NCBI RefSeq assembly: GCF_003966125.1 | Contig: NZ_RXMA01000030.1 | Coordinates: 1 to 53,403, forward strand | DNA: 53,403 nucleotides | Direction of reading: 5' to 3' | From: Azospirillum griseum | Lineage (GTDB): Bacteria > Pseudomonadota > Alphaproteobacteria > Azospirillales > Azospirillaceae | Part shown: piece after piece, positions 25,778 to 34,384 of the stretch | Layout: every line of letters starts with the position of its first letter | How positions within the stretch are numbered: the stretch's first letter is position 1 | Notes under the pieces: generated by a model | What the model was told of the DNA's origin: nothing | Database searches by the model: none | The model's input: the letters and a program-made list of their open reading frames with translations, nothing else | Program-made: the position numbers and the translations under genes

Positions 25778-26827
25778 ATGACCGAGCGTGCGCCGAACCC
25801 GCCGCGCCGCCCCCGCGCGGTGGATGTCGCCGCCGCCGCCGAGGTGTCGACCGCGACCGTCTCGCGCGTGTTCAACAACCCGGAAAAGGTGGCCCCGGCG
25901 ATCCGCGACCGGGTGTTGTCGGCGGCCAGGGCGATGGGCTGGATGCCGCACGCGGCGGGCAGCGCGCTGGCCCGGCGGCGCACCTCCATCGTCGGCGCGG
26001 TGATCCCCACCCTCGACAACGAGATTTTCGCCGCCCAGGTCGGGGCGATGCAAACCGCCTTTGCCGAGCGGGGCATCACCCTGCTGTTGAGCTGCTTCAA
26101 CTACAGCCAGGACCAGGCCTTCAGCGACGTGCAGGCGATGTTGGCGCGCGGGGTGGAGGGGTTGGCGATTGTCGGGGAGTCGCACAAGCCCGACCTGTTC
26201 GCGGTGATCGCCGCCCGCGCCATTCCCTACGTCGTCACCTACAGCCACCGGCCCGACAGCCCGCACGCGTGCGTCGGATTTGACAACCAGGAGGCGTTCG
26301 AGCGGCTGACGCGCCGTCTGCTCGACCTTGGGCACCGCGATTTCGGCGTCATCATCCAGCCGACCGCCGACAACGACCGTGTGCAGGCCCGCCTGCGCGG
26401 CATTCGGGCGGCGCTGGCCGAACAGGGGCTGGCGATCCGGCCCCAGCGCCTGTTCGAAGGGGCGTGGAGCATCGATTTCGGGCGGCGCAGCCTGCGGGCG
26501 ATGCTGGAGGCGGCGGTGCGGTCCGGTCCGCGCCCGACGGCGATCATCTGCGGCAACGACCATCTGGCCATCGGCGCGGTGCTGGAAGCCCAGGCCATGG
26601 GCCTGCGGGTGCCGGAGGATCTGTCGATCACGGGGTTTGACGATCTGGCGATCAGCCGCCACGTCGCCCCGCCCCTGACCACCCTGCACATCGACAACCG
26701 CGAAATCGGGCGCTTGGCCGCCGACTATCTGCTGGCCCGGCTGGATGGCCTGGACCCGCCGCCGCCGCCGCCGCTGCTGCCGGATTTGATCGAGCGGGGG
26801 ACAACCGGTCCGGCTCCTGCGGCATAG
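25778..26827 (+). CDS. LacI-family regulator of the TRAP operon
   Basis: 349 residues. DNA-binding domain VDVAAAAEVSTATVSRVFNN with the hinge region MPHAAGSALARRR, then a periplasmic-binding-like effector domain (IVGAVIPTLDNEIFA; ICGNDHLAIGAVLEAQ; ITGFDDLAISRHVAPPLTT). I prefer ATG 25778 over 25769 because AAAGGA at 25764-25769 is 8 bases before it but overlaps the earlier codon. The proline run PPPPPPLLP near the C-terminus precedes the usual LIERGTTGPA ending. Probably represses dctP-aldolase-dctQM through the two operators in the shared intergenic region. Confidence 0.92.
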   Translation: MTERAPNPPRRPRAVDVAAAAEVSTATVSRVFNNPEKVAPAIRDRVLSAARAMGWMPHAAGSALARRRTSIVGAVIPTLDNEIFAAQVGAMQTAFAERGITLLLSCFNYSQDQAFSDVQAMLARGVEGLAIVGESHKPDLFAVIAARAIPYVVTYSHRPDSPHACVGFDNQEAFERLTRRLLDLGHRDFGVIIQPTADNDRVQARLRGIRAALAEQGLAIRPQRLFEGAWSIDFGRRSLRAMLEAAVRSGPRPTAIICGNDHLAIGAVLEAQAMGLRVPEDLSITGFDDLAISRHVAPPLTTLHIDNREIGRLAADYLLARLDGLDPPPPPPLLPDLIERGTTGPAPAA

Positions 26828-26845
26828 GATAACCGCGCGCCCGAA

Positions 26846-28207
<1,362 letters not shown>

Positions 28208-28217
28208 GGTCGGAACC

Positions 28218-30092
28218 TCACGCGTTGGCGCGGTTGGGGGTGTCGATGACCGGATCGGGGGCCGCCGGATCGGGGGCGGCGGGCAGATCGATGGCGAAGA
28301 GCGCCCCACCGTCCGGGCCGTTGGTTCCGCTCAGCGTGCCGCCGAAGTCACGCACGATCCCCGCCGAAATGGCAAGCCCCAAGCCCAGGCCGCCGCCGGT
28401 CTCGGTCTCCTTGCCGCCATCCTTGCCCACATCCTTTGTGGTGAAGAAGGGTTCGAACAGACGGTCGCGCGCGGTGTCGGACAGGCCGGGGCCGTTGTCG
28501 GCCACGGTGACGCGCACCCGGTCGGTCTGACGGCTGGCGGCGATGGTGATGGCTGGATCAGGGGCATCGGCCAGCGCGTCGAGCGCGTTGGTCAGCAGGT
28601 TGACCAGCACCTGTTCCAGGCGGTTGGCGTCGCACAGGGCCACCGCGTCGTCCGCCGCCTCCACCGTCACCGCCACGGCGGTGCGGTTGAGGCGGGCGTC
28701 GAGCAGGAACAGCGCGTTGCCGATCACCCGCCCGACCGCCACCGGCTGGGGCGCGCCGGTGGATTTGCGGGCGAAGCGCTTCAACTCGCCGGTCAGCGCG
28801 CCCATGCGGTCCACCAACTGGCCGATGCGCTCCAGATTGTCCTGCGCGGCCTCCAGCTTGCCGCGTTGCAGGAACTTCACCGTGTTCCCCGACAGGGTGC
28901 GCAGGGCGGCCAGCGGTTGGTTCAATTCATGCGCCAACCCGGCGGACATCTGGCCGATCACCGCCAGTTTCCCCGCGTGGACCAACTCTCCTTGCGCGGC
29001 GCGCAGATGGCGGGTGCGCTCCTCCACTTTGCGTTCCAGGGCGTCGTTGGCGTGGCGCAGGGCGCGCAGGTGCCGCCGGTGCTGCCGCCACAAAAGAGCC
29101 AGCATGCCGACCAGCGCGCTGCCGACCGCGCTCAACGCCGCGTGCGCCCAGGCCATGGCCGTGACCGGCGCGACCGGCGACAGCACCGTCATGCTCCAGG
29201 GCGTGCCGTGCAGCGGGGCCTTTTGCGCCAGCACCAGACCGGAAATGGCGAAGGGCGAGGCGGCGTCGGCCTCCGTCCGCGCTTCGGCGGGCAGGCGGAC
29301 GAGTTCGGCGTCGTCCGACAACTGGCGCACCGGGGCAAGACCCAGCGGCGGCAGCGGACGGGCGTTGTATTGAAGGGTCCGTTCCAGCCGCTGCCGCTCC
29401 GCCCCGTCCAATGGGCGCAGGGTGCTGTAGCGCCAGGACGGAACGGAGGCGAGGATGGCCACGCCGTTCTCGTCCACCACCAGCACCGGGGCCTCCACCG
29501 TCGCCCAGGAGCGTTCAAGCTGCTCCAGGCTGACCTTGACCACCGCAACCCCCACGATCTCGCCATTGTCGATCAGGGTGGAGGAGAGGAAATAGCCCGG
29601 CTCGTTCCGCGTGGTGCCGATGCCGTAAAAGCGCCCAGGTCGCCCCGCCGCCGCCGCGATGAAATAGGGGCGGTAAAACAAATCCTCGCCGATGAAGCTG
29701 TCCGGGCGGTTCCAGTTGCTCGACGCGACGACGCGGCCCTGCGCGTTCATCACATAGATGGCGAGCGTTCCGGTGCGCTGGTTCAGCCGTTCCAGAAAGC
29801 GGTTGACGTCCGCCTTTGGGGCCGGGCGTCCGGCGGCCAGATCGAGAACGTCGCGTTCCAGTTCGAGCGTGGCGGGGAAGAAGGCGTATTTGTCGATTTC
29901 CCGTTCCAGGCTGGCGGCGTAGAGGTCCAGCCGGTGCCGCCCGGTCTCGCGCAGCGCCGCCAGCCCCGCCGTTTCGCTGGCCCGGAACGCCGCCGCGCCG
30001 ATCAGCAGGGCGGTCAGCAACACCAGCAGCGCCACGGGACCGATGCGGCGCAGGCGGCGGATGACGGAGCGGGTGAGAGGGGCGAGGCGCAT
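28218..30092 (-). CDS. dctB: DctB-like sensor histidine kinase
   Basis: 624 residues from ATG 30092; a GTG at 30134 in frame is less likely because it has no ribosome site. Helix ~15-38, a periplasmic double-PAS (dCache-like) region ~40-300 with YVMNAQGRVVASSNWNRPDS, a second helix ~310-335, a coiled coil (HANDALERKVEERTRHLRAA), then GQMSAGLAHELNQPLAALR with the phospho-His. NLLTNALDAL, DNGPGLS and GGGLGLGLAIS complete the ATPase. Family members sense C4-dicarboxylates with DctA as co-sensor, which fits the dctA gene next door. Confidence 0.91.
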   Translation of the reverse strand: MRLAPLTRSVIRRLRRIGPVALLVLLTALLIGAAAFRASETAGLAALRETGRHRLDLYAASLEREIDKYAFFPATLELERDVLDLAAGRPAPKADVNRFLERLNQRTGTLAIYVMNAQGRVVASSNWNRPDSFIGEDLFYRPYFIAAAAGRPGRFYGIGTTRNEPGYFLSSTLIDNGEIVGVAVVKVSLEQLERSWATVEAPVLVVDENGVAILASVPSWRYSTLRPLDGAERQRLERTLQYNARPLPPLGLAPVRQLSDDAELVRLPAEARTEADAASPFAISGLVLAQKAPLHGTPWSMTVLSPVAPVTAMAWAHAALSAVGSALVGMLALLWRQHRRHLRALRHANDALERKVEERTRHLRAAQGELVHAGKLAVIGQMSAGLAHELNQPLAALRTLSGNTVKFLQRGKLEAAQDNLERIGQLVDRMGALTGELKRFARKSTGAPQPVAVGRVIGNALFLLDARLNRTAVAVTVEAADDAVALCDANRLEQVLVNLLTNALDALADAPDPAITIAASRQTDRVRVTVADNGPGLSDTARDRLFEPFFTTKDVGKDGGKETETGGGLGLGLAISAGIVRDFGGTLSGTNGPDGGALFAIDLPAAPDPAAPDPVIDTPNRANA

Positions 30093-30417
30093 CAGCGGCG
30101 GCCCTTGCGCGCGCGAATGGAACGTTTGAAACACCGTGAAACGGTTTTGCGGGCGCTGTTCACCTGTTCCATGGCGACGTCATCGCGCGCGGTCGCGGTC
30201 CGGGGGGGCGTGGCGGCGCGGCGGGGCGGGCGGTGATGTGGGAACACGGCGGGGCGCTCCGTGATAGGGGCAGGTTGTCAGTCCTAGATCAGTCCGTGGT
30301 TTCCGGCAATCGCGCGCGGAACAATCGGGTGGGGTGGGGGCTGTCCCGGTGGAGAAGGGGGCTGCCCGCCCCCTTCCCCGCCCCCTTATTAGCTACCCCT
30401 CTTCCCCTTCGGCGGGA
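30093..30417. other. Intergenic region between dctB and dctA
   Basis: 325 bases without a gene. Near dctB the minus strand has GGAACAGGTGAACAG (30156-30170), two close GAACAG copies 8 apart, with no clear promoter. A stem GAAGGGGG / CCCCCTTC (30354-30361 and 30369-30376, loop of 7) lies just after dctA; lacking a T run, it is only a candidate terminator. Confidence 0.4.
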
Positions 30418-31701
30418 TCAGTGGCGCGCGGTGGCGGAGGCCAGCACCGGATCGGCGGCGTCCTCGTCCTCGTCGGTCTCGGTGCCCAGCGCGTTTTCCC
30501 ACTTGGCGACCACCGAGGTGGCGATGGCGTTGCCCAGCACGTTGGTGGCGGTGCGGCCCATGTCCAGGAAATGGTCGATGCCCAGGATCAGCAGCACGCC
30601 CGCTTCCGGCAGGTTGAACATCGGCAGCACGGCGGCAACCACCACCAGCGACGAACGCGGCACCCCGGCGATTCCCTTGCTCGACACCATCAGCACCAGC
30701 AGCATGGTGATCTGTTGGTCCAAGCTGAGCGGCAGGTTGTAGGCCTGGGCGATGAACAGCGACGCGAAGGCCGTGTAGATCATCGAACCGTCGAGGTTGA
30801 AGGAGTAACCCAGCGGCAGGACGAAGCCGATCACCCGCTCGCTCACACCGAAGCGCTTCAGGGTTTCCATCAGGCGGGGATAGGCGGATTCGCTCGACGC
30901 GGTGGAGAAGGCCAGCAGCATCGGCTGACGGGTCAGGCCGACCAGACGGAACACGTCGCCCTTGAGCACGGCGAAACCGGCGGTGAGCAGCACCAGCCAC
31001 AGCACGGCGAGCGTCAGGTAGAAACCGCCCATGAAGGTGCCGTAAACCGCCAGAACGCCCAGGCCCTGGGTGGCGACGACGTTGGCGACGGCGGCGAAGA
31101 CACCGATCGGGGCGAAGCGCATCACATAGTCGGTGACGCGCAGCATGACCGGAACCACCTCTTCGATCGCCTGGGCGAGCAGACCCGCCTTGGTGTCGCG
31201 CAACTGGCCCAGCGCCAGGCCGAAGAACAGCGAGAAGACCAGGATTTGCAGGATCTCGTTCGTCGCCATCGCTTCAAAGATGTTGCGCGGGAAGACGTGG
31301 ATCAGGAAGTCCTTGAGGTTCAGCGACGACGTCTTCAGCCCCGCGCTGGCCGAGGAGTCCGGCAACGGCATGGTGACGTGCGCGCCCGGCTGCAGCAGGT
31401 TGGCGAAGATCAGGCCGAGGAACAACGAGGCGAAGGACGCCATCAGGAACCAACCGACCGCCTTGCCGCCGATGCGGCCCACGGTCTTGGCGTCGCCCAT
31501 GCCCGCCATGCCCGCCACCAGGGTGGAGAAGATCAGCGGGGCGATGATCATCTTGATCAGGCGCAGGAAAATGTCCGTGACCATCACGAAATAACCGGCC
31601 ACCGTCTTGGCGTCCGCCGGGGACAGCAGGGTGTTGCAGAGATAGCCGGTGAGGATGCCAAGCAGCATCGCGGCGATGATGAGCGTCGTCTGTCGATTCA
31701 T
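30418..31701 (-). CDS. dctA: C4-dicarboxylate/proton-sodium symporter DctA
   Basis: 427 residues with eight helices and two re-entrant loops expected for the DAACS family. Visible motifs: IKMIIAPLIFSTLVAGMAGM, serine-rich loop FSTASSESAYPRLME, GYSFNLDGSMIYT, SSKGIAGVPRSSLVV, and the substrate-site segment DHFLDMGRTATNVLGNAIAT. The C-terminal tail is acidic (ETDEDEDAADP). It takes up succinate, fumarate, malate and often aspartate. It follows aspA by 73 bases in the same direction, with a hairpin in between, and very probably shares the aspA sigma-54 promoter. Confidence 0.93.
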   Translation of the reverse strand: MNRQTTLIIAAMLLGILTGYLCNTLLSPADAKTVAGYFVMVTDIFLRLIKMIIAPLIFSTLVAGMAGMGDAKTVGRIGGKAVGWFLMASFASLFLGLIFANLLQPGAHVTMPLPDSSASAGLKTSSLNLKDFLIHVFPRNIFEAMATNEILQILVFSLFFGLALGQLRDTKAGLLAQAIEEVVPVMLRVTDYVMRFAPIGVFAAVANVVATQGLGVLAVYGTFMGGFYLTLAVLWLVLLTAGFAVLKGDVFRLVGLTRQPMLLAFSTASSESAYPRLMETLKRFGVSERVIGFVLPLGYSFNLDGSMIYTAFASLFIAQAYNLPLSLDQQITMLLVLMVSSKGIAGVPRSSLVVVAAVLPMFNLPEAGVLLILGIDHFLDMGRTATNVLGNAIATSVVAKWENALGTETDEDEDAADPVLASATARH

Positions 31702-31719
31702 GAGACGTGTCCTTCCCTG

Positions 31720-31740
31720 CCCGGCGGTGCATCCGCCGGG
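31720..31740 (-). promoter_or_regulatory. Intercistronic hairpin between aspA and dctA
   Basis: Perfect 8-base stem CCCGGCGG (31720-31727) / CCGCCGGG (31733-31740) with a five-base loop, just ahead of the dctA ribosome site AAGGA. No T run follows, so it is more likely an mRNA stabiliser, processing site or translation modulator than a terminator. Confidence 0.55.
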
Positions 31741-31774
31741 TCGTCTGTGAACGGCGTTTTGTGGTGAGAGCGCG

Positions 31775-33202
31775 TTATCCGGCGGTGGGGATCATCTGGG
31801 GCCGGGTCAGGATGTCGGGGCGCAGCACCTCGGCCAGCGCCTCCGCCGTCATCAGGCCGCGCGCCTCCACCAGCTCGGCGACGCCCTTGCCGGTGCGGTG
31901 CGCCTCGGCGGCGATTTCCGTGGCGTTGGCGTAGCCGATGTAGGGGTTGAGCGCGGTGACGATGCCGATGGAGTTGCGGACGGCGGCGGCCAGATGGTCG
32001 CGGTTGGCGGTGATGCCGTCCACGCACAGGTCGGCCAGCACCCGGCAGCCCTGGCGCAGGTGGGTGATGCTCTTGAACAGGCTGTGGGCGATGATCGGCT
32101 CGAACGCGTTGAGCTGGAGCTGACCGGCTTCGGCGGCGAAGGTCACGGTCATGTCGTTGCCGATGACCTCGAAGGCGATCTGGTTGACCACCTCGGGGAT
32201 CACCGGGTTGACCTTGCCCGGCATGATCGAGGACCCGGCCTGACGGGCGGGCAGGTTGATTTCGCCTAGACCGGCGCGCGGGCCGCTGGACAGCAAACGC
32301 AGGTCGTTGCAGGTCTTCGACAGCTTCACCGCCACCCGCTTCAGCACGCCCGACAATTGGACGAAGCTGCCGCAATCCTGCGTCGCTTCGATCAGGTTGG
32401 GGGCGGTGACGACCGGCACCCCGCTGATTTCGGCCAAGCGGCGGCAGACGAGCGGGGCGTAGTCCGGGTGGGCGTTGATGCCGGTGCCGATGGCAGTGGC
32501 CCCCAGATTGATTTCGCGGATCAGCAGGGCGGCTTCCTTCAACCGCTCCTCATCCTCGGCCAGCATGACGGCGTAGGTGGAAAACTCCTGCCCCAGCGTC
32601 ATCGGAACGGCGTCCTGCAACTGGGTGCGGCCCATCTTCAGCACATCGGCGAACTCGTCGGCCTTGCGCTGGAAGGCGGCGCGCAGATAGCCCATCGCCT
32701 CCACCAGCCGGAAAATGCCGGTGTAGGTCGCCAGCTTCAGCGCCGTCGGGTAGACGTCGTTGGTGGACTGGCTCATGTTGACATGTTCGTTGGGGTGCAG
32801 GTGGCTGTAGGCCCCGCGCGCGTGGCCCAGAATCTCCAACGCGCGGTTGGCGATGACCTCGTTCGCGTTCATGTTGGTCGAGGTGCCCGCCCCGCCCTGG
32901 ATGACGTCCACCACGAAATGATCCAGCAGCGCCCCGCCCCGGATCTCGCGGCAGGCGGCGGCGATGGCGTCGGCGCGCTCCGCGCTCAACAGCCCCAATT
33001 CCTGGTTGGCGCGGGCCGCCGCCGTCTTGATGTCCGCCAGCGCCCGCACCAGATCGGGGTAATGGCCGATGGGCGTGCCGGTGATCGGGAAATTCTCGAC
33101 CGCGCGCAGGGTGTGGACGCCGTAATAGGCATCGGCGGGAACCTCGCGGTCGCCCAGCAGATCATGTTCCAGGCGGGTGGGGCGGGTGGCGGCGGCAGGC
33201 AT
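31775..33202 (-). CDS. aspA: Aspartate ammonia-lyase
   Basis: 475 residues. Reversibly splits L-aspartate into fumarate and ammonia. The fumarase/aspartase signature GSSIMPGKVNP is intact, as are GGAGTSTNMNANEVIANRALE, the HVNMSQSTNDVYPTA block and TALNPYIGYANA; these read aspartase rather than fumarase C or argininosuccinate lyase. I chose ATG 33202: the predicted sigma-54 start point is near 33245, so the further in-frame extension to 33253 could not be translated. It heads the aspA-dctA operon: fumarate made from aspartate and imported C4-dicarboxylates enter the same pool. Confidence 0.94.
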   Translation of the reverse strand: MPAAATRPTRLEHDLLGDREVPADAYYGVHTLRAVENFPITGTPIGHYPDLVRALADIKTAAARANQELGLLSAERADAIAAACREIRGGALLDHFVVDVIQGGAGTSTNMNANEVIANRALEILGHARGAYSHLHPNEHVNMSQSTNDVYPTALKLATYTGIFRLVEAMGYLRAAFQRKADEFADVLKMGRTQLQDAVPMTLGQEFSTYAVMLAEDEERLKEAALLIREINLGATAIGTGINAHPDYAPLVCRRLAEISGVPVVTAPNLIEATQDCGSFVQLSGVLKRVAVKLSKTCNDLRLLSSGPRAGLGEINLPARQAGSSIMPGKVNPVIPEVVNQIAFEVIGNDMTVTFAAEAGQLQLNAFEPIIAHSLFKSITHLRQGCRVLADLCVDGITANRDHLAAAVRNSIGIVTALNPYIGYANATEIAAEAHRTGKGVAELVEARGLMTAEALAEVLRPDILTRPQMIPTAG

Positions 33203-33255
33203 GGGACGTTTCGCTCCGTGATGGCTTTCCCGTCTGTGCGGGATACCGCCCATAG

Positions 33256-33271
33256 AGCAACGGCTGTGCCA
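33256..33271 (-). promoter_or_regulatory. Sigma-54 promoter of aspA-dctA
   Basis: Minus strand TGGCACAGCCGTTGCT: -24 TGGCAC (33271-33266), five-base spacer, -12 TTGC (33260-33257). This is a perfect match to the consensus with exact GG-GC spacing. The ATG is about 54 bases downstream of the -12 element. A DctD-type activator gene is nearby. Confidence 0.85.
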
Positions 33272-33343
33272 GCGCCGGTTGCCGGGTTTTCAATTTCAAT
33301 CCATTGATTTTGTTTGATGTTGTGTCAGTTCGGATTGCCAGCG

Positions 33344-33391
33344 TCCGGATTTCCGGATGGGTGGCGGAAAGAGCGTTCGGAAATCCGAACG
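33344..33391. promoter_or_regulatory. Two enhancer-like dyads upstream of the aspA sigma-54 promoter
   Basis: Site A TCCGGATTTCCGGA (33344-33357) and site B TTCGGAAATCCGAA (33376-33389; extended dyad 33374-33391). Read in the same orientation they match at 12 of 14 positions. Centres are 32 bases apart, about three helical turns, and lie roughly 80 and 112 bases upstream of the -24 element. That is normal for binding of an NtrC-family activator such as the DctD-like protein. Confidence 0.7.
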
Positions 33392-33801
33392 GTGGCCCGG
33401 CCTCTGGGTCACGGTGATGGGCGCGCAAGATACAGCGCAAAGCATCGCGCCGATTGGATTAGAAGAAACTAACACAAAGATGTTACGTGAATTTCGGACT
33501 TGCCTCGATTCGGGCTGACTCTGTTACGGATTTTTCAAATCGAGACGTTCTTTGCATTTTGCGAACCAATTTGATTTGGAATCGCATGAGAATCGGACTG
33601 AAAGAAACCCACGTCACCGCAGAATGATGCGCGTAGGCTTTGGAAACGTTGGTTTGGTTGGGGTCATACCAAAGTTCTTGTCAGTTGGCCTGATGATTGC
33701 TTAGGCAGTTCAACAGGGCTGCGTCACCCGGTCGCAGGACGGTGCGGGGACGCTGAACAAAAACCAGAACGCCATCGCTGGAATGGCGAGGAGACGAGAG
33801 C
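33392..33801. other. Gene-free, relatively A+T-rich region between aspA and the periplasmic/chemoreceptor pair
   Basis: Beyond the aspA control sites I find no open frame that looks coding. Two TGTTACG copies (33481-33487 and 33522-33528) and a sigma-54-like promoter at 33686-33700 are the only structure I can name. The region probably carries regulation for both divergent operons. Confidence 0.5.
33686..33700 (+). promoter_or_regulatory. Probable sigma-54 promoter of the periplasmic protein-chemoreceptor operon
   Basis: TGGCCTGATGATTGC: TGGC at 33686-33689, seven bases, TTGC at 33697-33700, with correct spacing. The -24 element is weaker than consensus (CT for AC). It is 102 bases before the ATG at 33802. 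Confidence 0.5.
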
Positions 33802-34326
33802 ATGAGCCGCAGCATCAAATCCCTTCTGGCCGCCGCCATCCTGTTCACGCCGCTGTCGGCGATGGCGTTCGACGTCGATGCCTACAAGGCGACGGTGACG
33901 GAATCGGTGCGCGAATTGTTGACCGGGACCATCGCCGATCCGGCGGCCTCCCTGGCCCGTCAGGAGAAGCTGATGGCCATGGGGATCGAGGCGTGCAAGG
34001 AAAACGCCAAGGAGACCCCCGCCGACGCCAAGATGATGGAGTTGGTGATCTCCAGCGCGGCGGGCATGAAGGCGATGACGCCCGACCAGCTCGAAGCCAA
34101 ATGGGGTGACAGCGGCGACGCGGGCGACGCCATCGGCCAACCGCTGAAGGCGCTGGACCAGTTCAGCAAGACCCGCAACTACATCGACCTCGTGATGCAT
34201 CCGGCCCGCGCCTACACCTTCATCAAGGATTGGCAAACCAGCAAGAACAAGCAGGCTCTGGCGGAAGCCAAGGGTGAGTTGACCGAGGTGCTGGAGCATC
34301 TGGAAAAGCTGCGCAAGGCCAAGTGA
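33802..34326 (+). CDS. Small periplasmic helical protein of unknown function, upstream of PilZ chemoreceptor
   Basis: 174 residues with GGAGACGAGAGC before ATG 33802. Signal peptide ~1-22 (LLAAAILFTPLSAMA before FDVDAYK). The mature part is mostly predictable helix and charged (Lys/Glu-rich), ending EVLEHLEKLRKAK; it has one cysteine (EACKEN), no membrane segment and no domain I recognise. It is followed 58 bases later by a chemoreceptor on the same strand, so a role as periplasmic accessory to that receptor, perhaps ligand capture, is plausible but unproven. Confidence 0.75.
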   Translation: MSRSIKSLLAAAILFTPLSAMAFDVDAYKATVTESVRELLTGTIADPAASLARQEKLMAMGIEACKENAKETPADAKMMELVISSAAGMKAMTPDQLEAKWGDSGDAGDAIGQPLKALDQFSKTRNYIDLVMHPARAYTFIKDWQTSKNKQALAEAKGELTEVLEHLEKLRKAK

Positions 34327-34384
34327 GCCGACCCGGCTCCCGCGTTTTCGGACCATCGGCTCATTCACCCTGGGGTTATCCATC

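Noticed and set aside
30156..30173. Two CTGTTC copies upstream of dctB as additional tor boxes
   Set aside because: Spaced 8 bases, off helical phase, and matching only the CTGTTC half.
33570..33590. FNR/Anr box (TTGAT-N4-ATCAA) in the chemoreceptor leader
   Set aside because: TTGATTTGGAATCG keeps only one half-site; the second half has mismatches.
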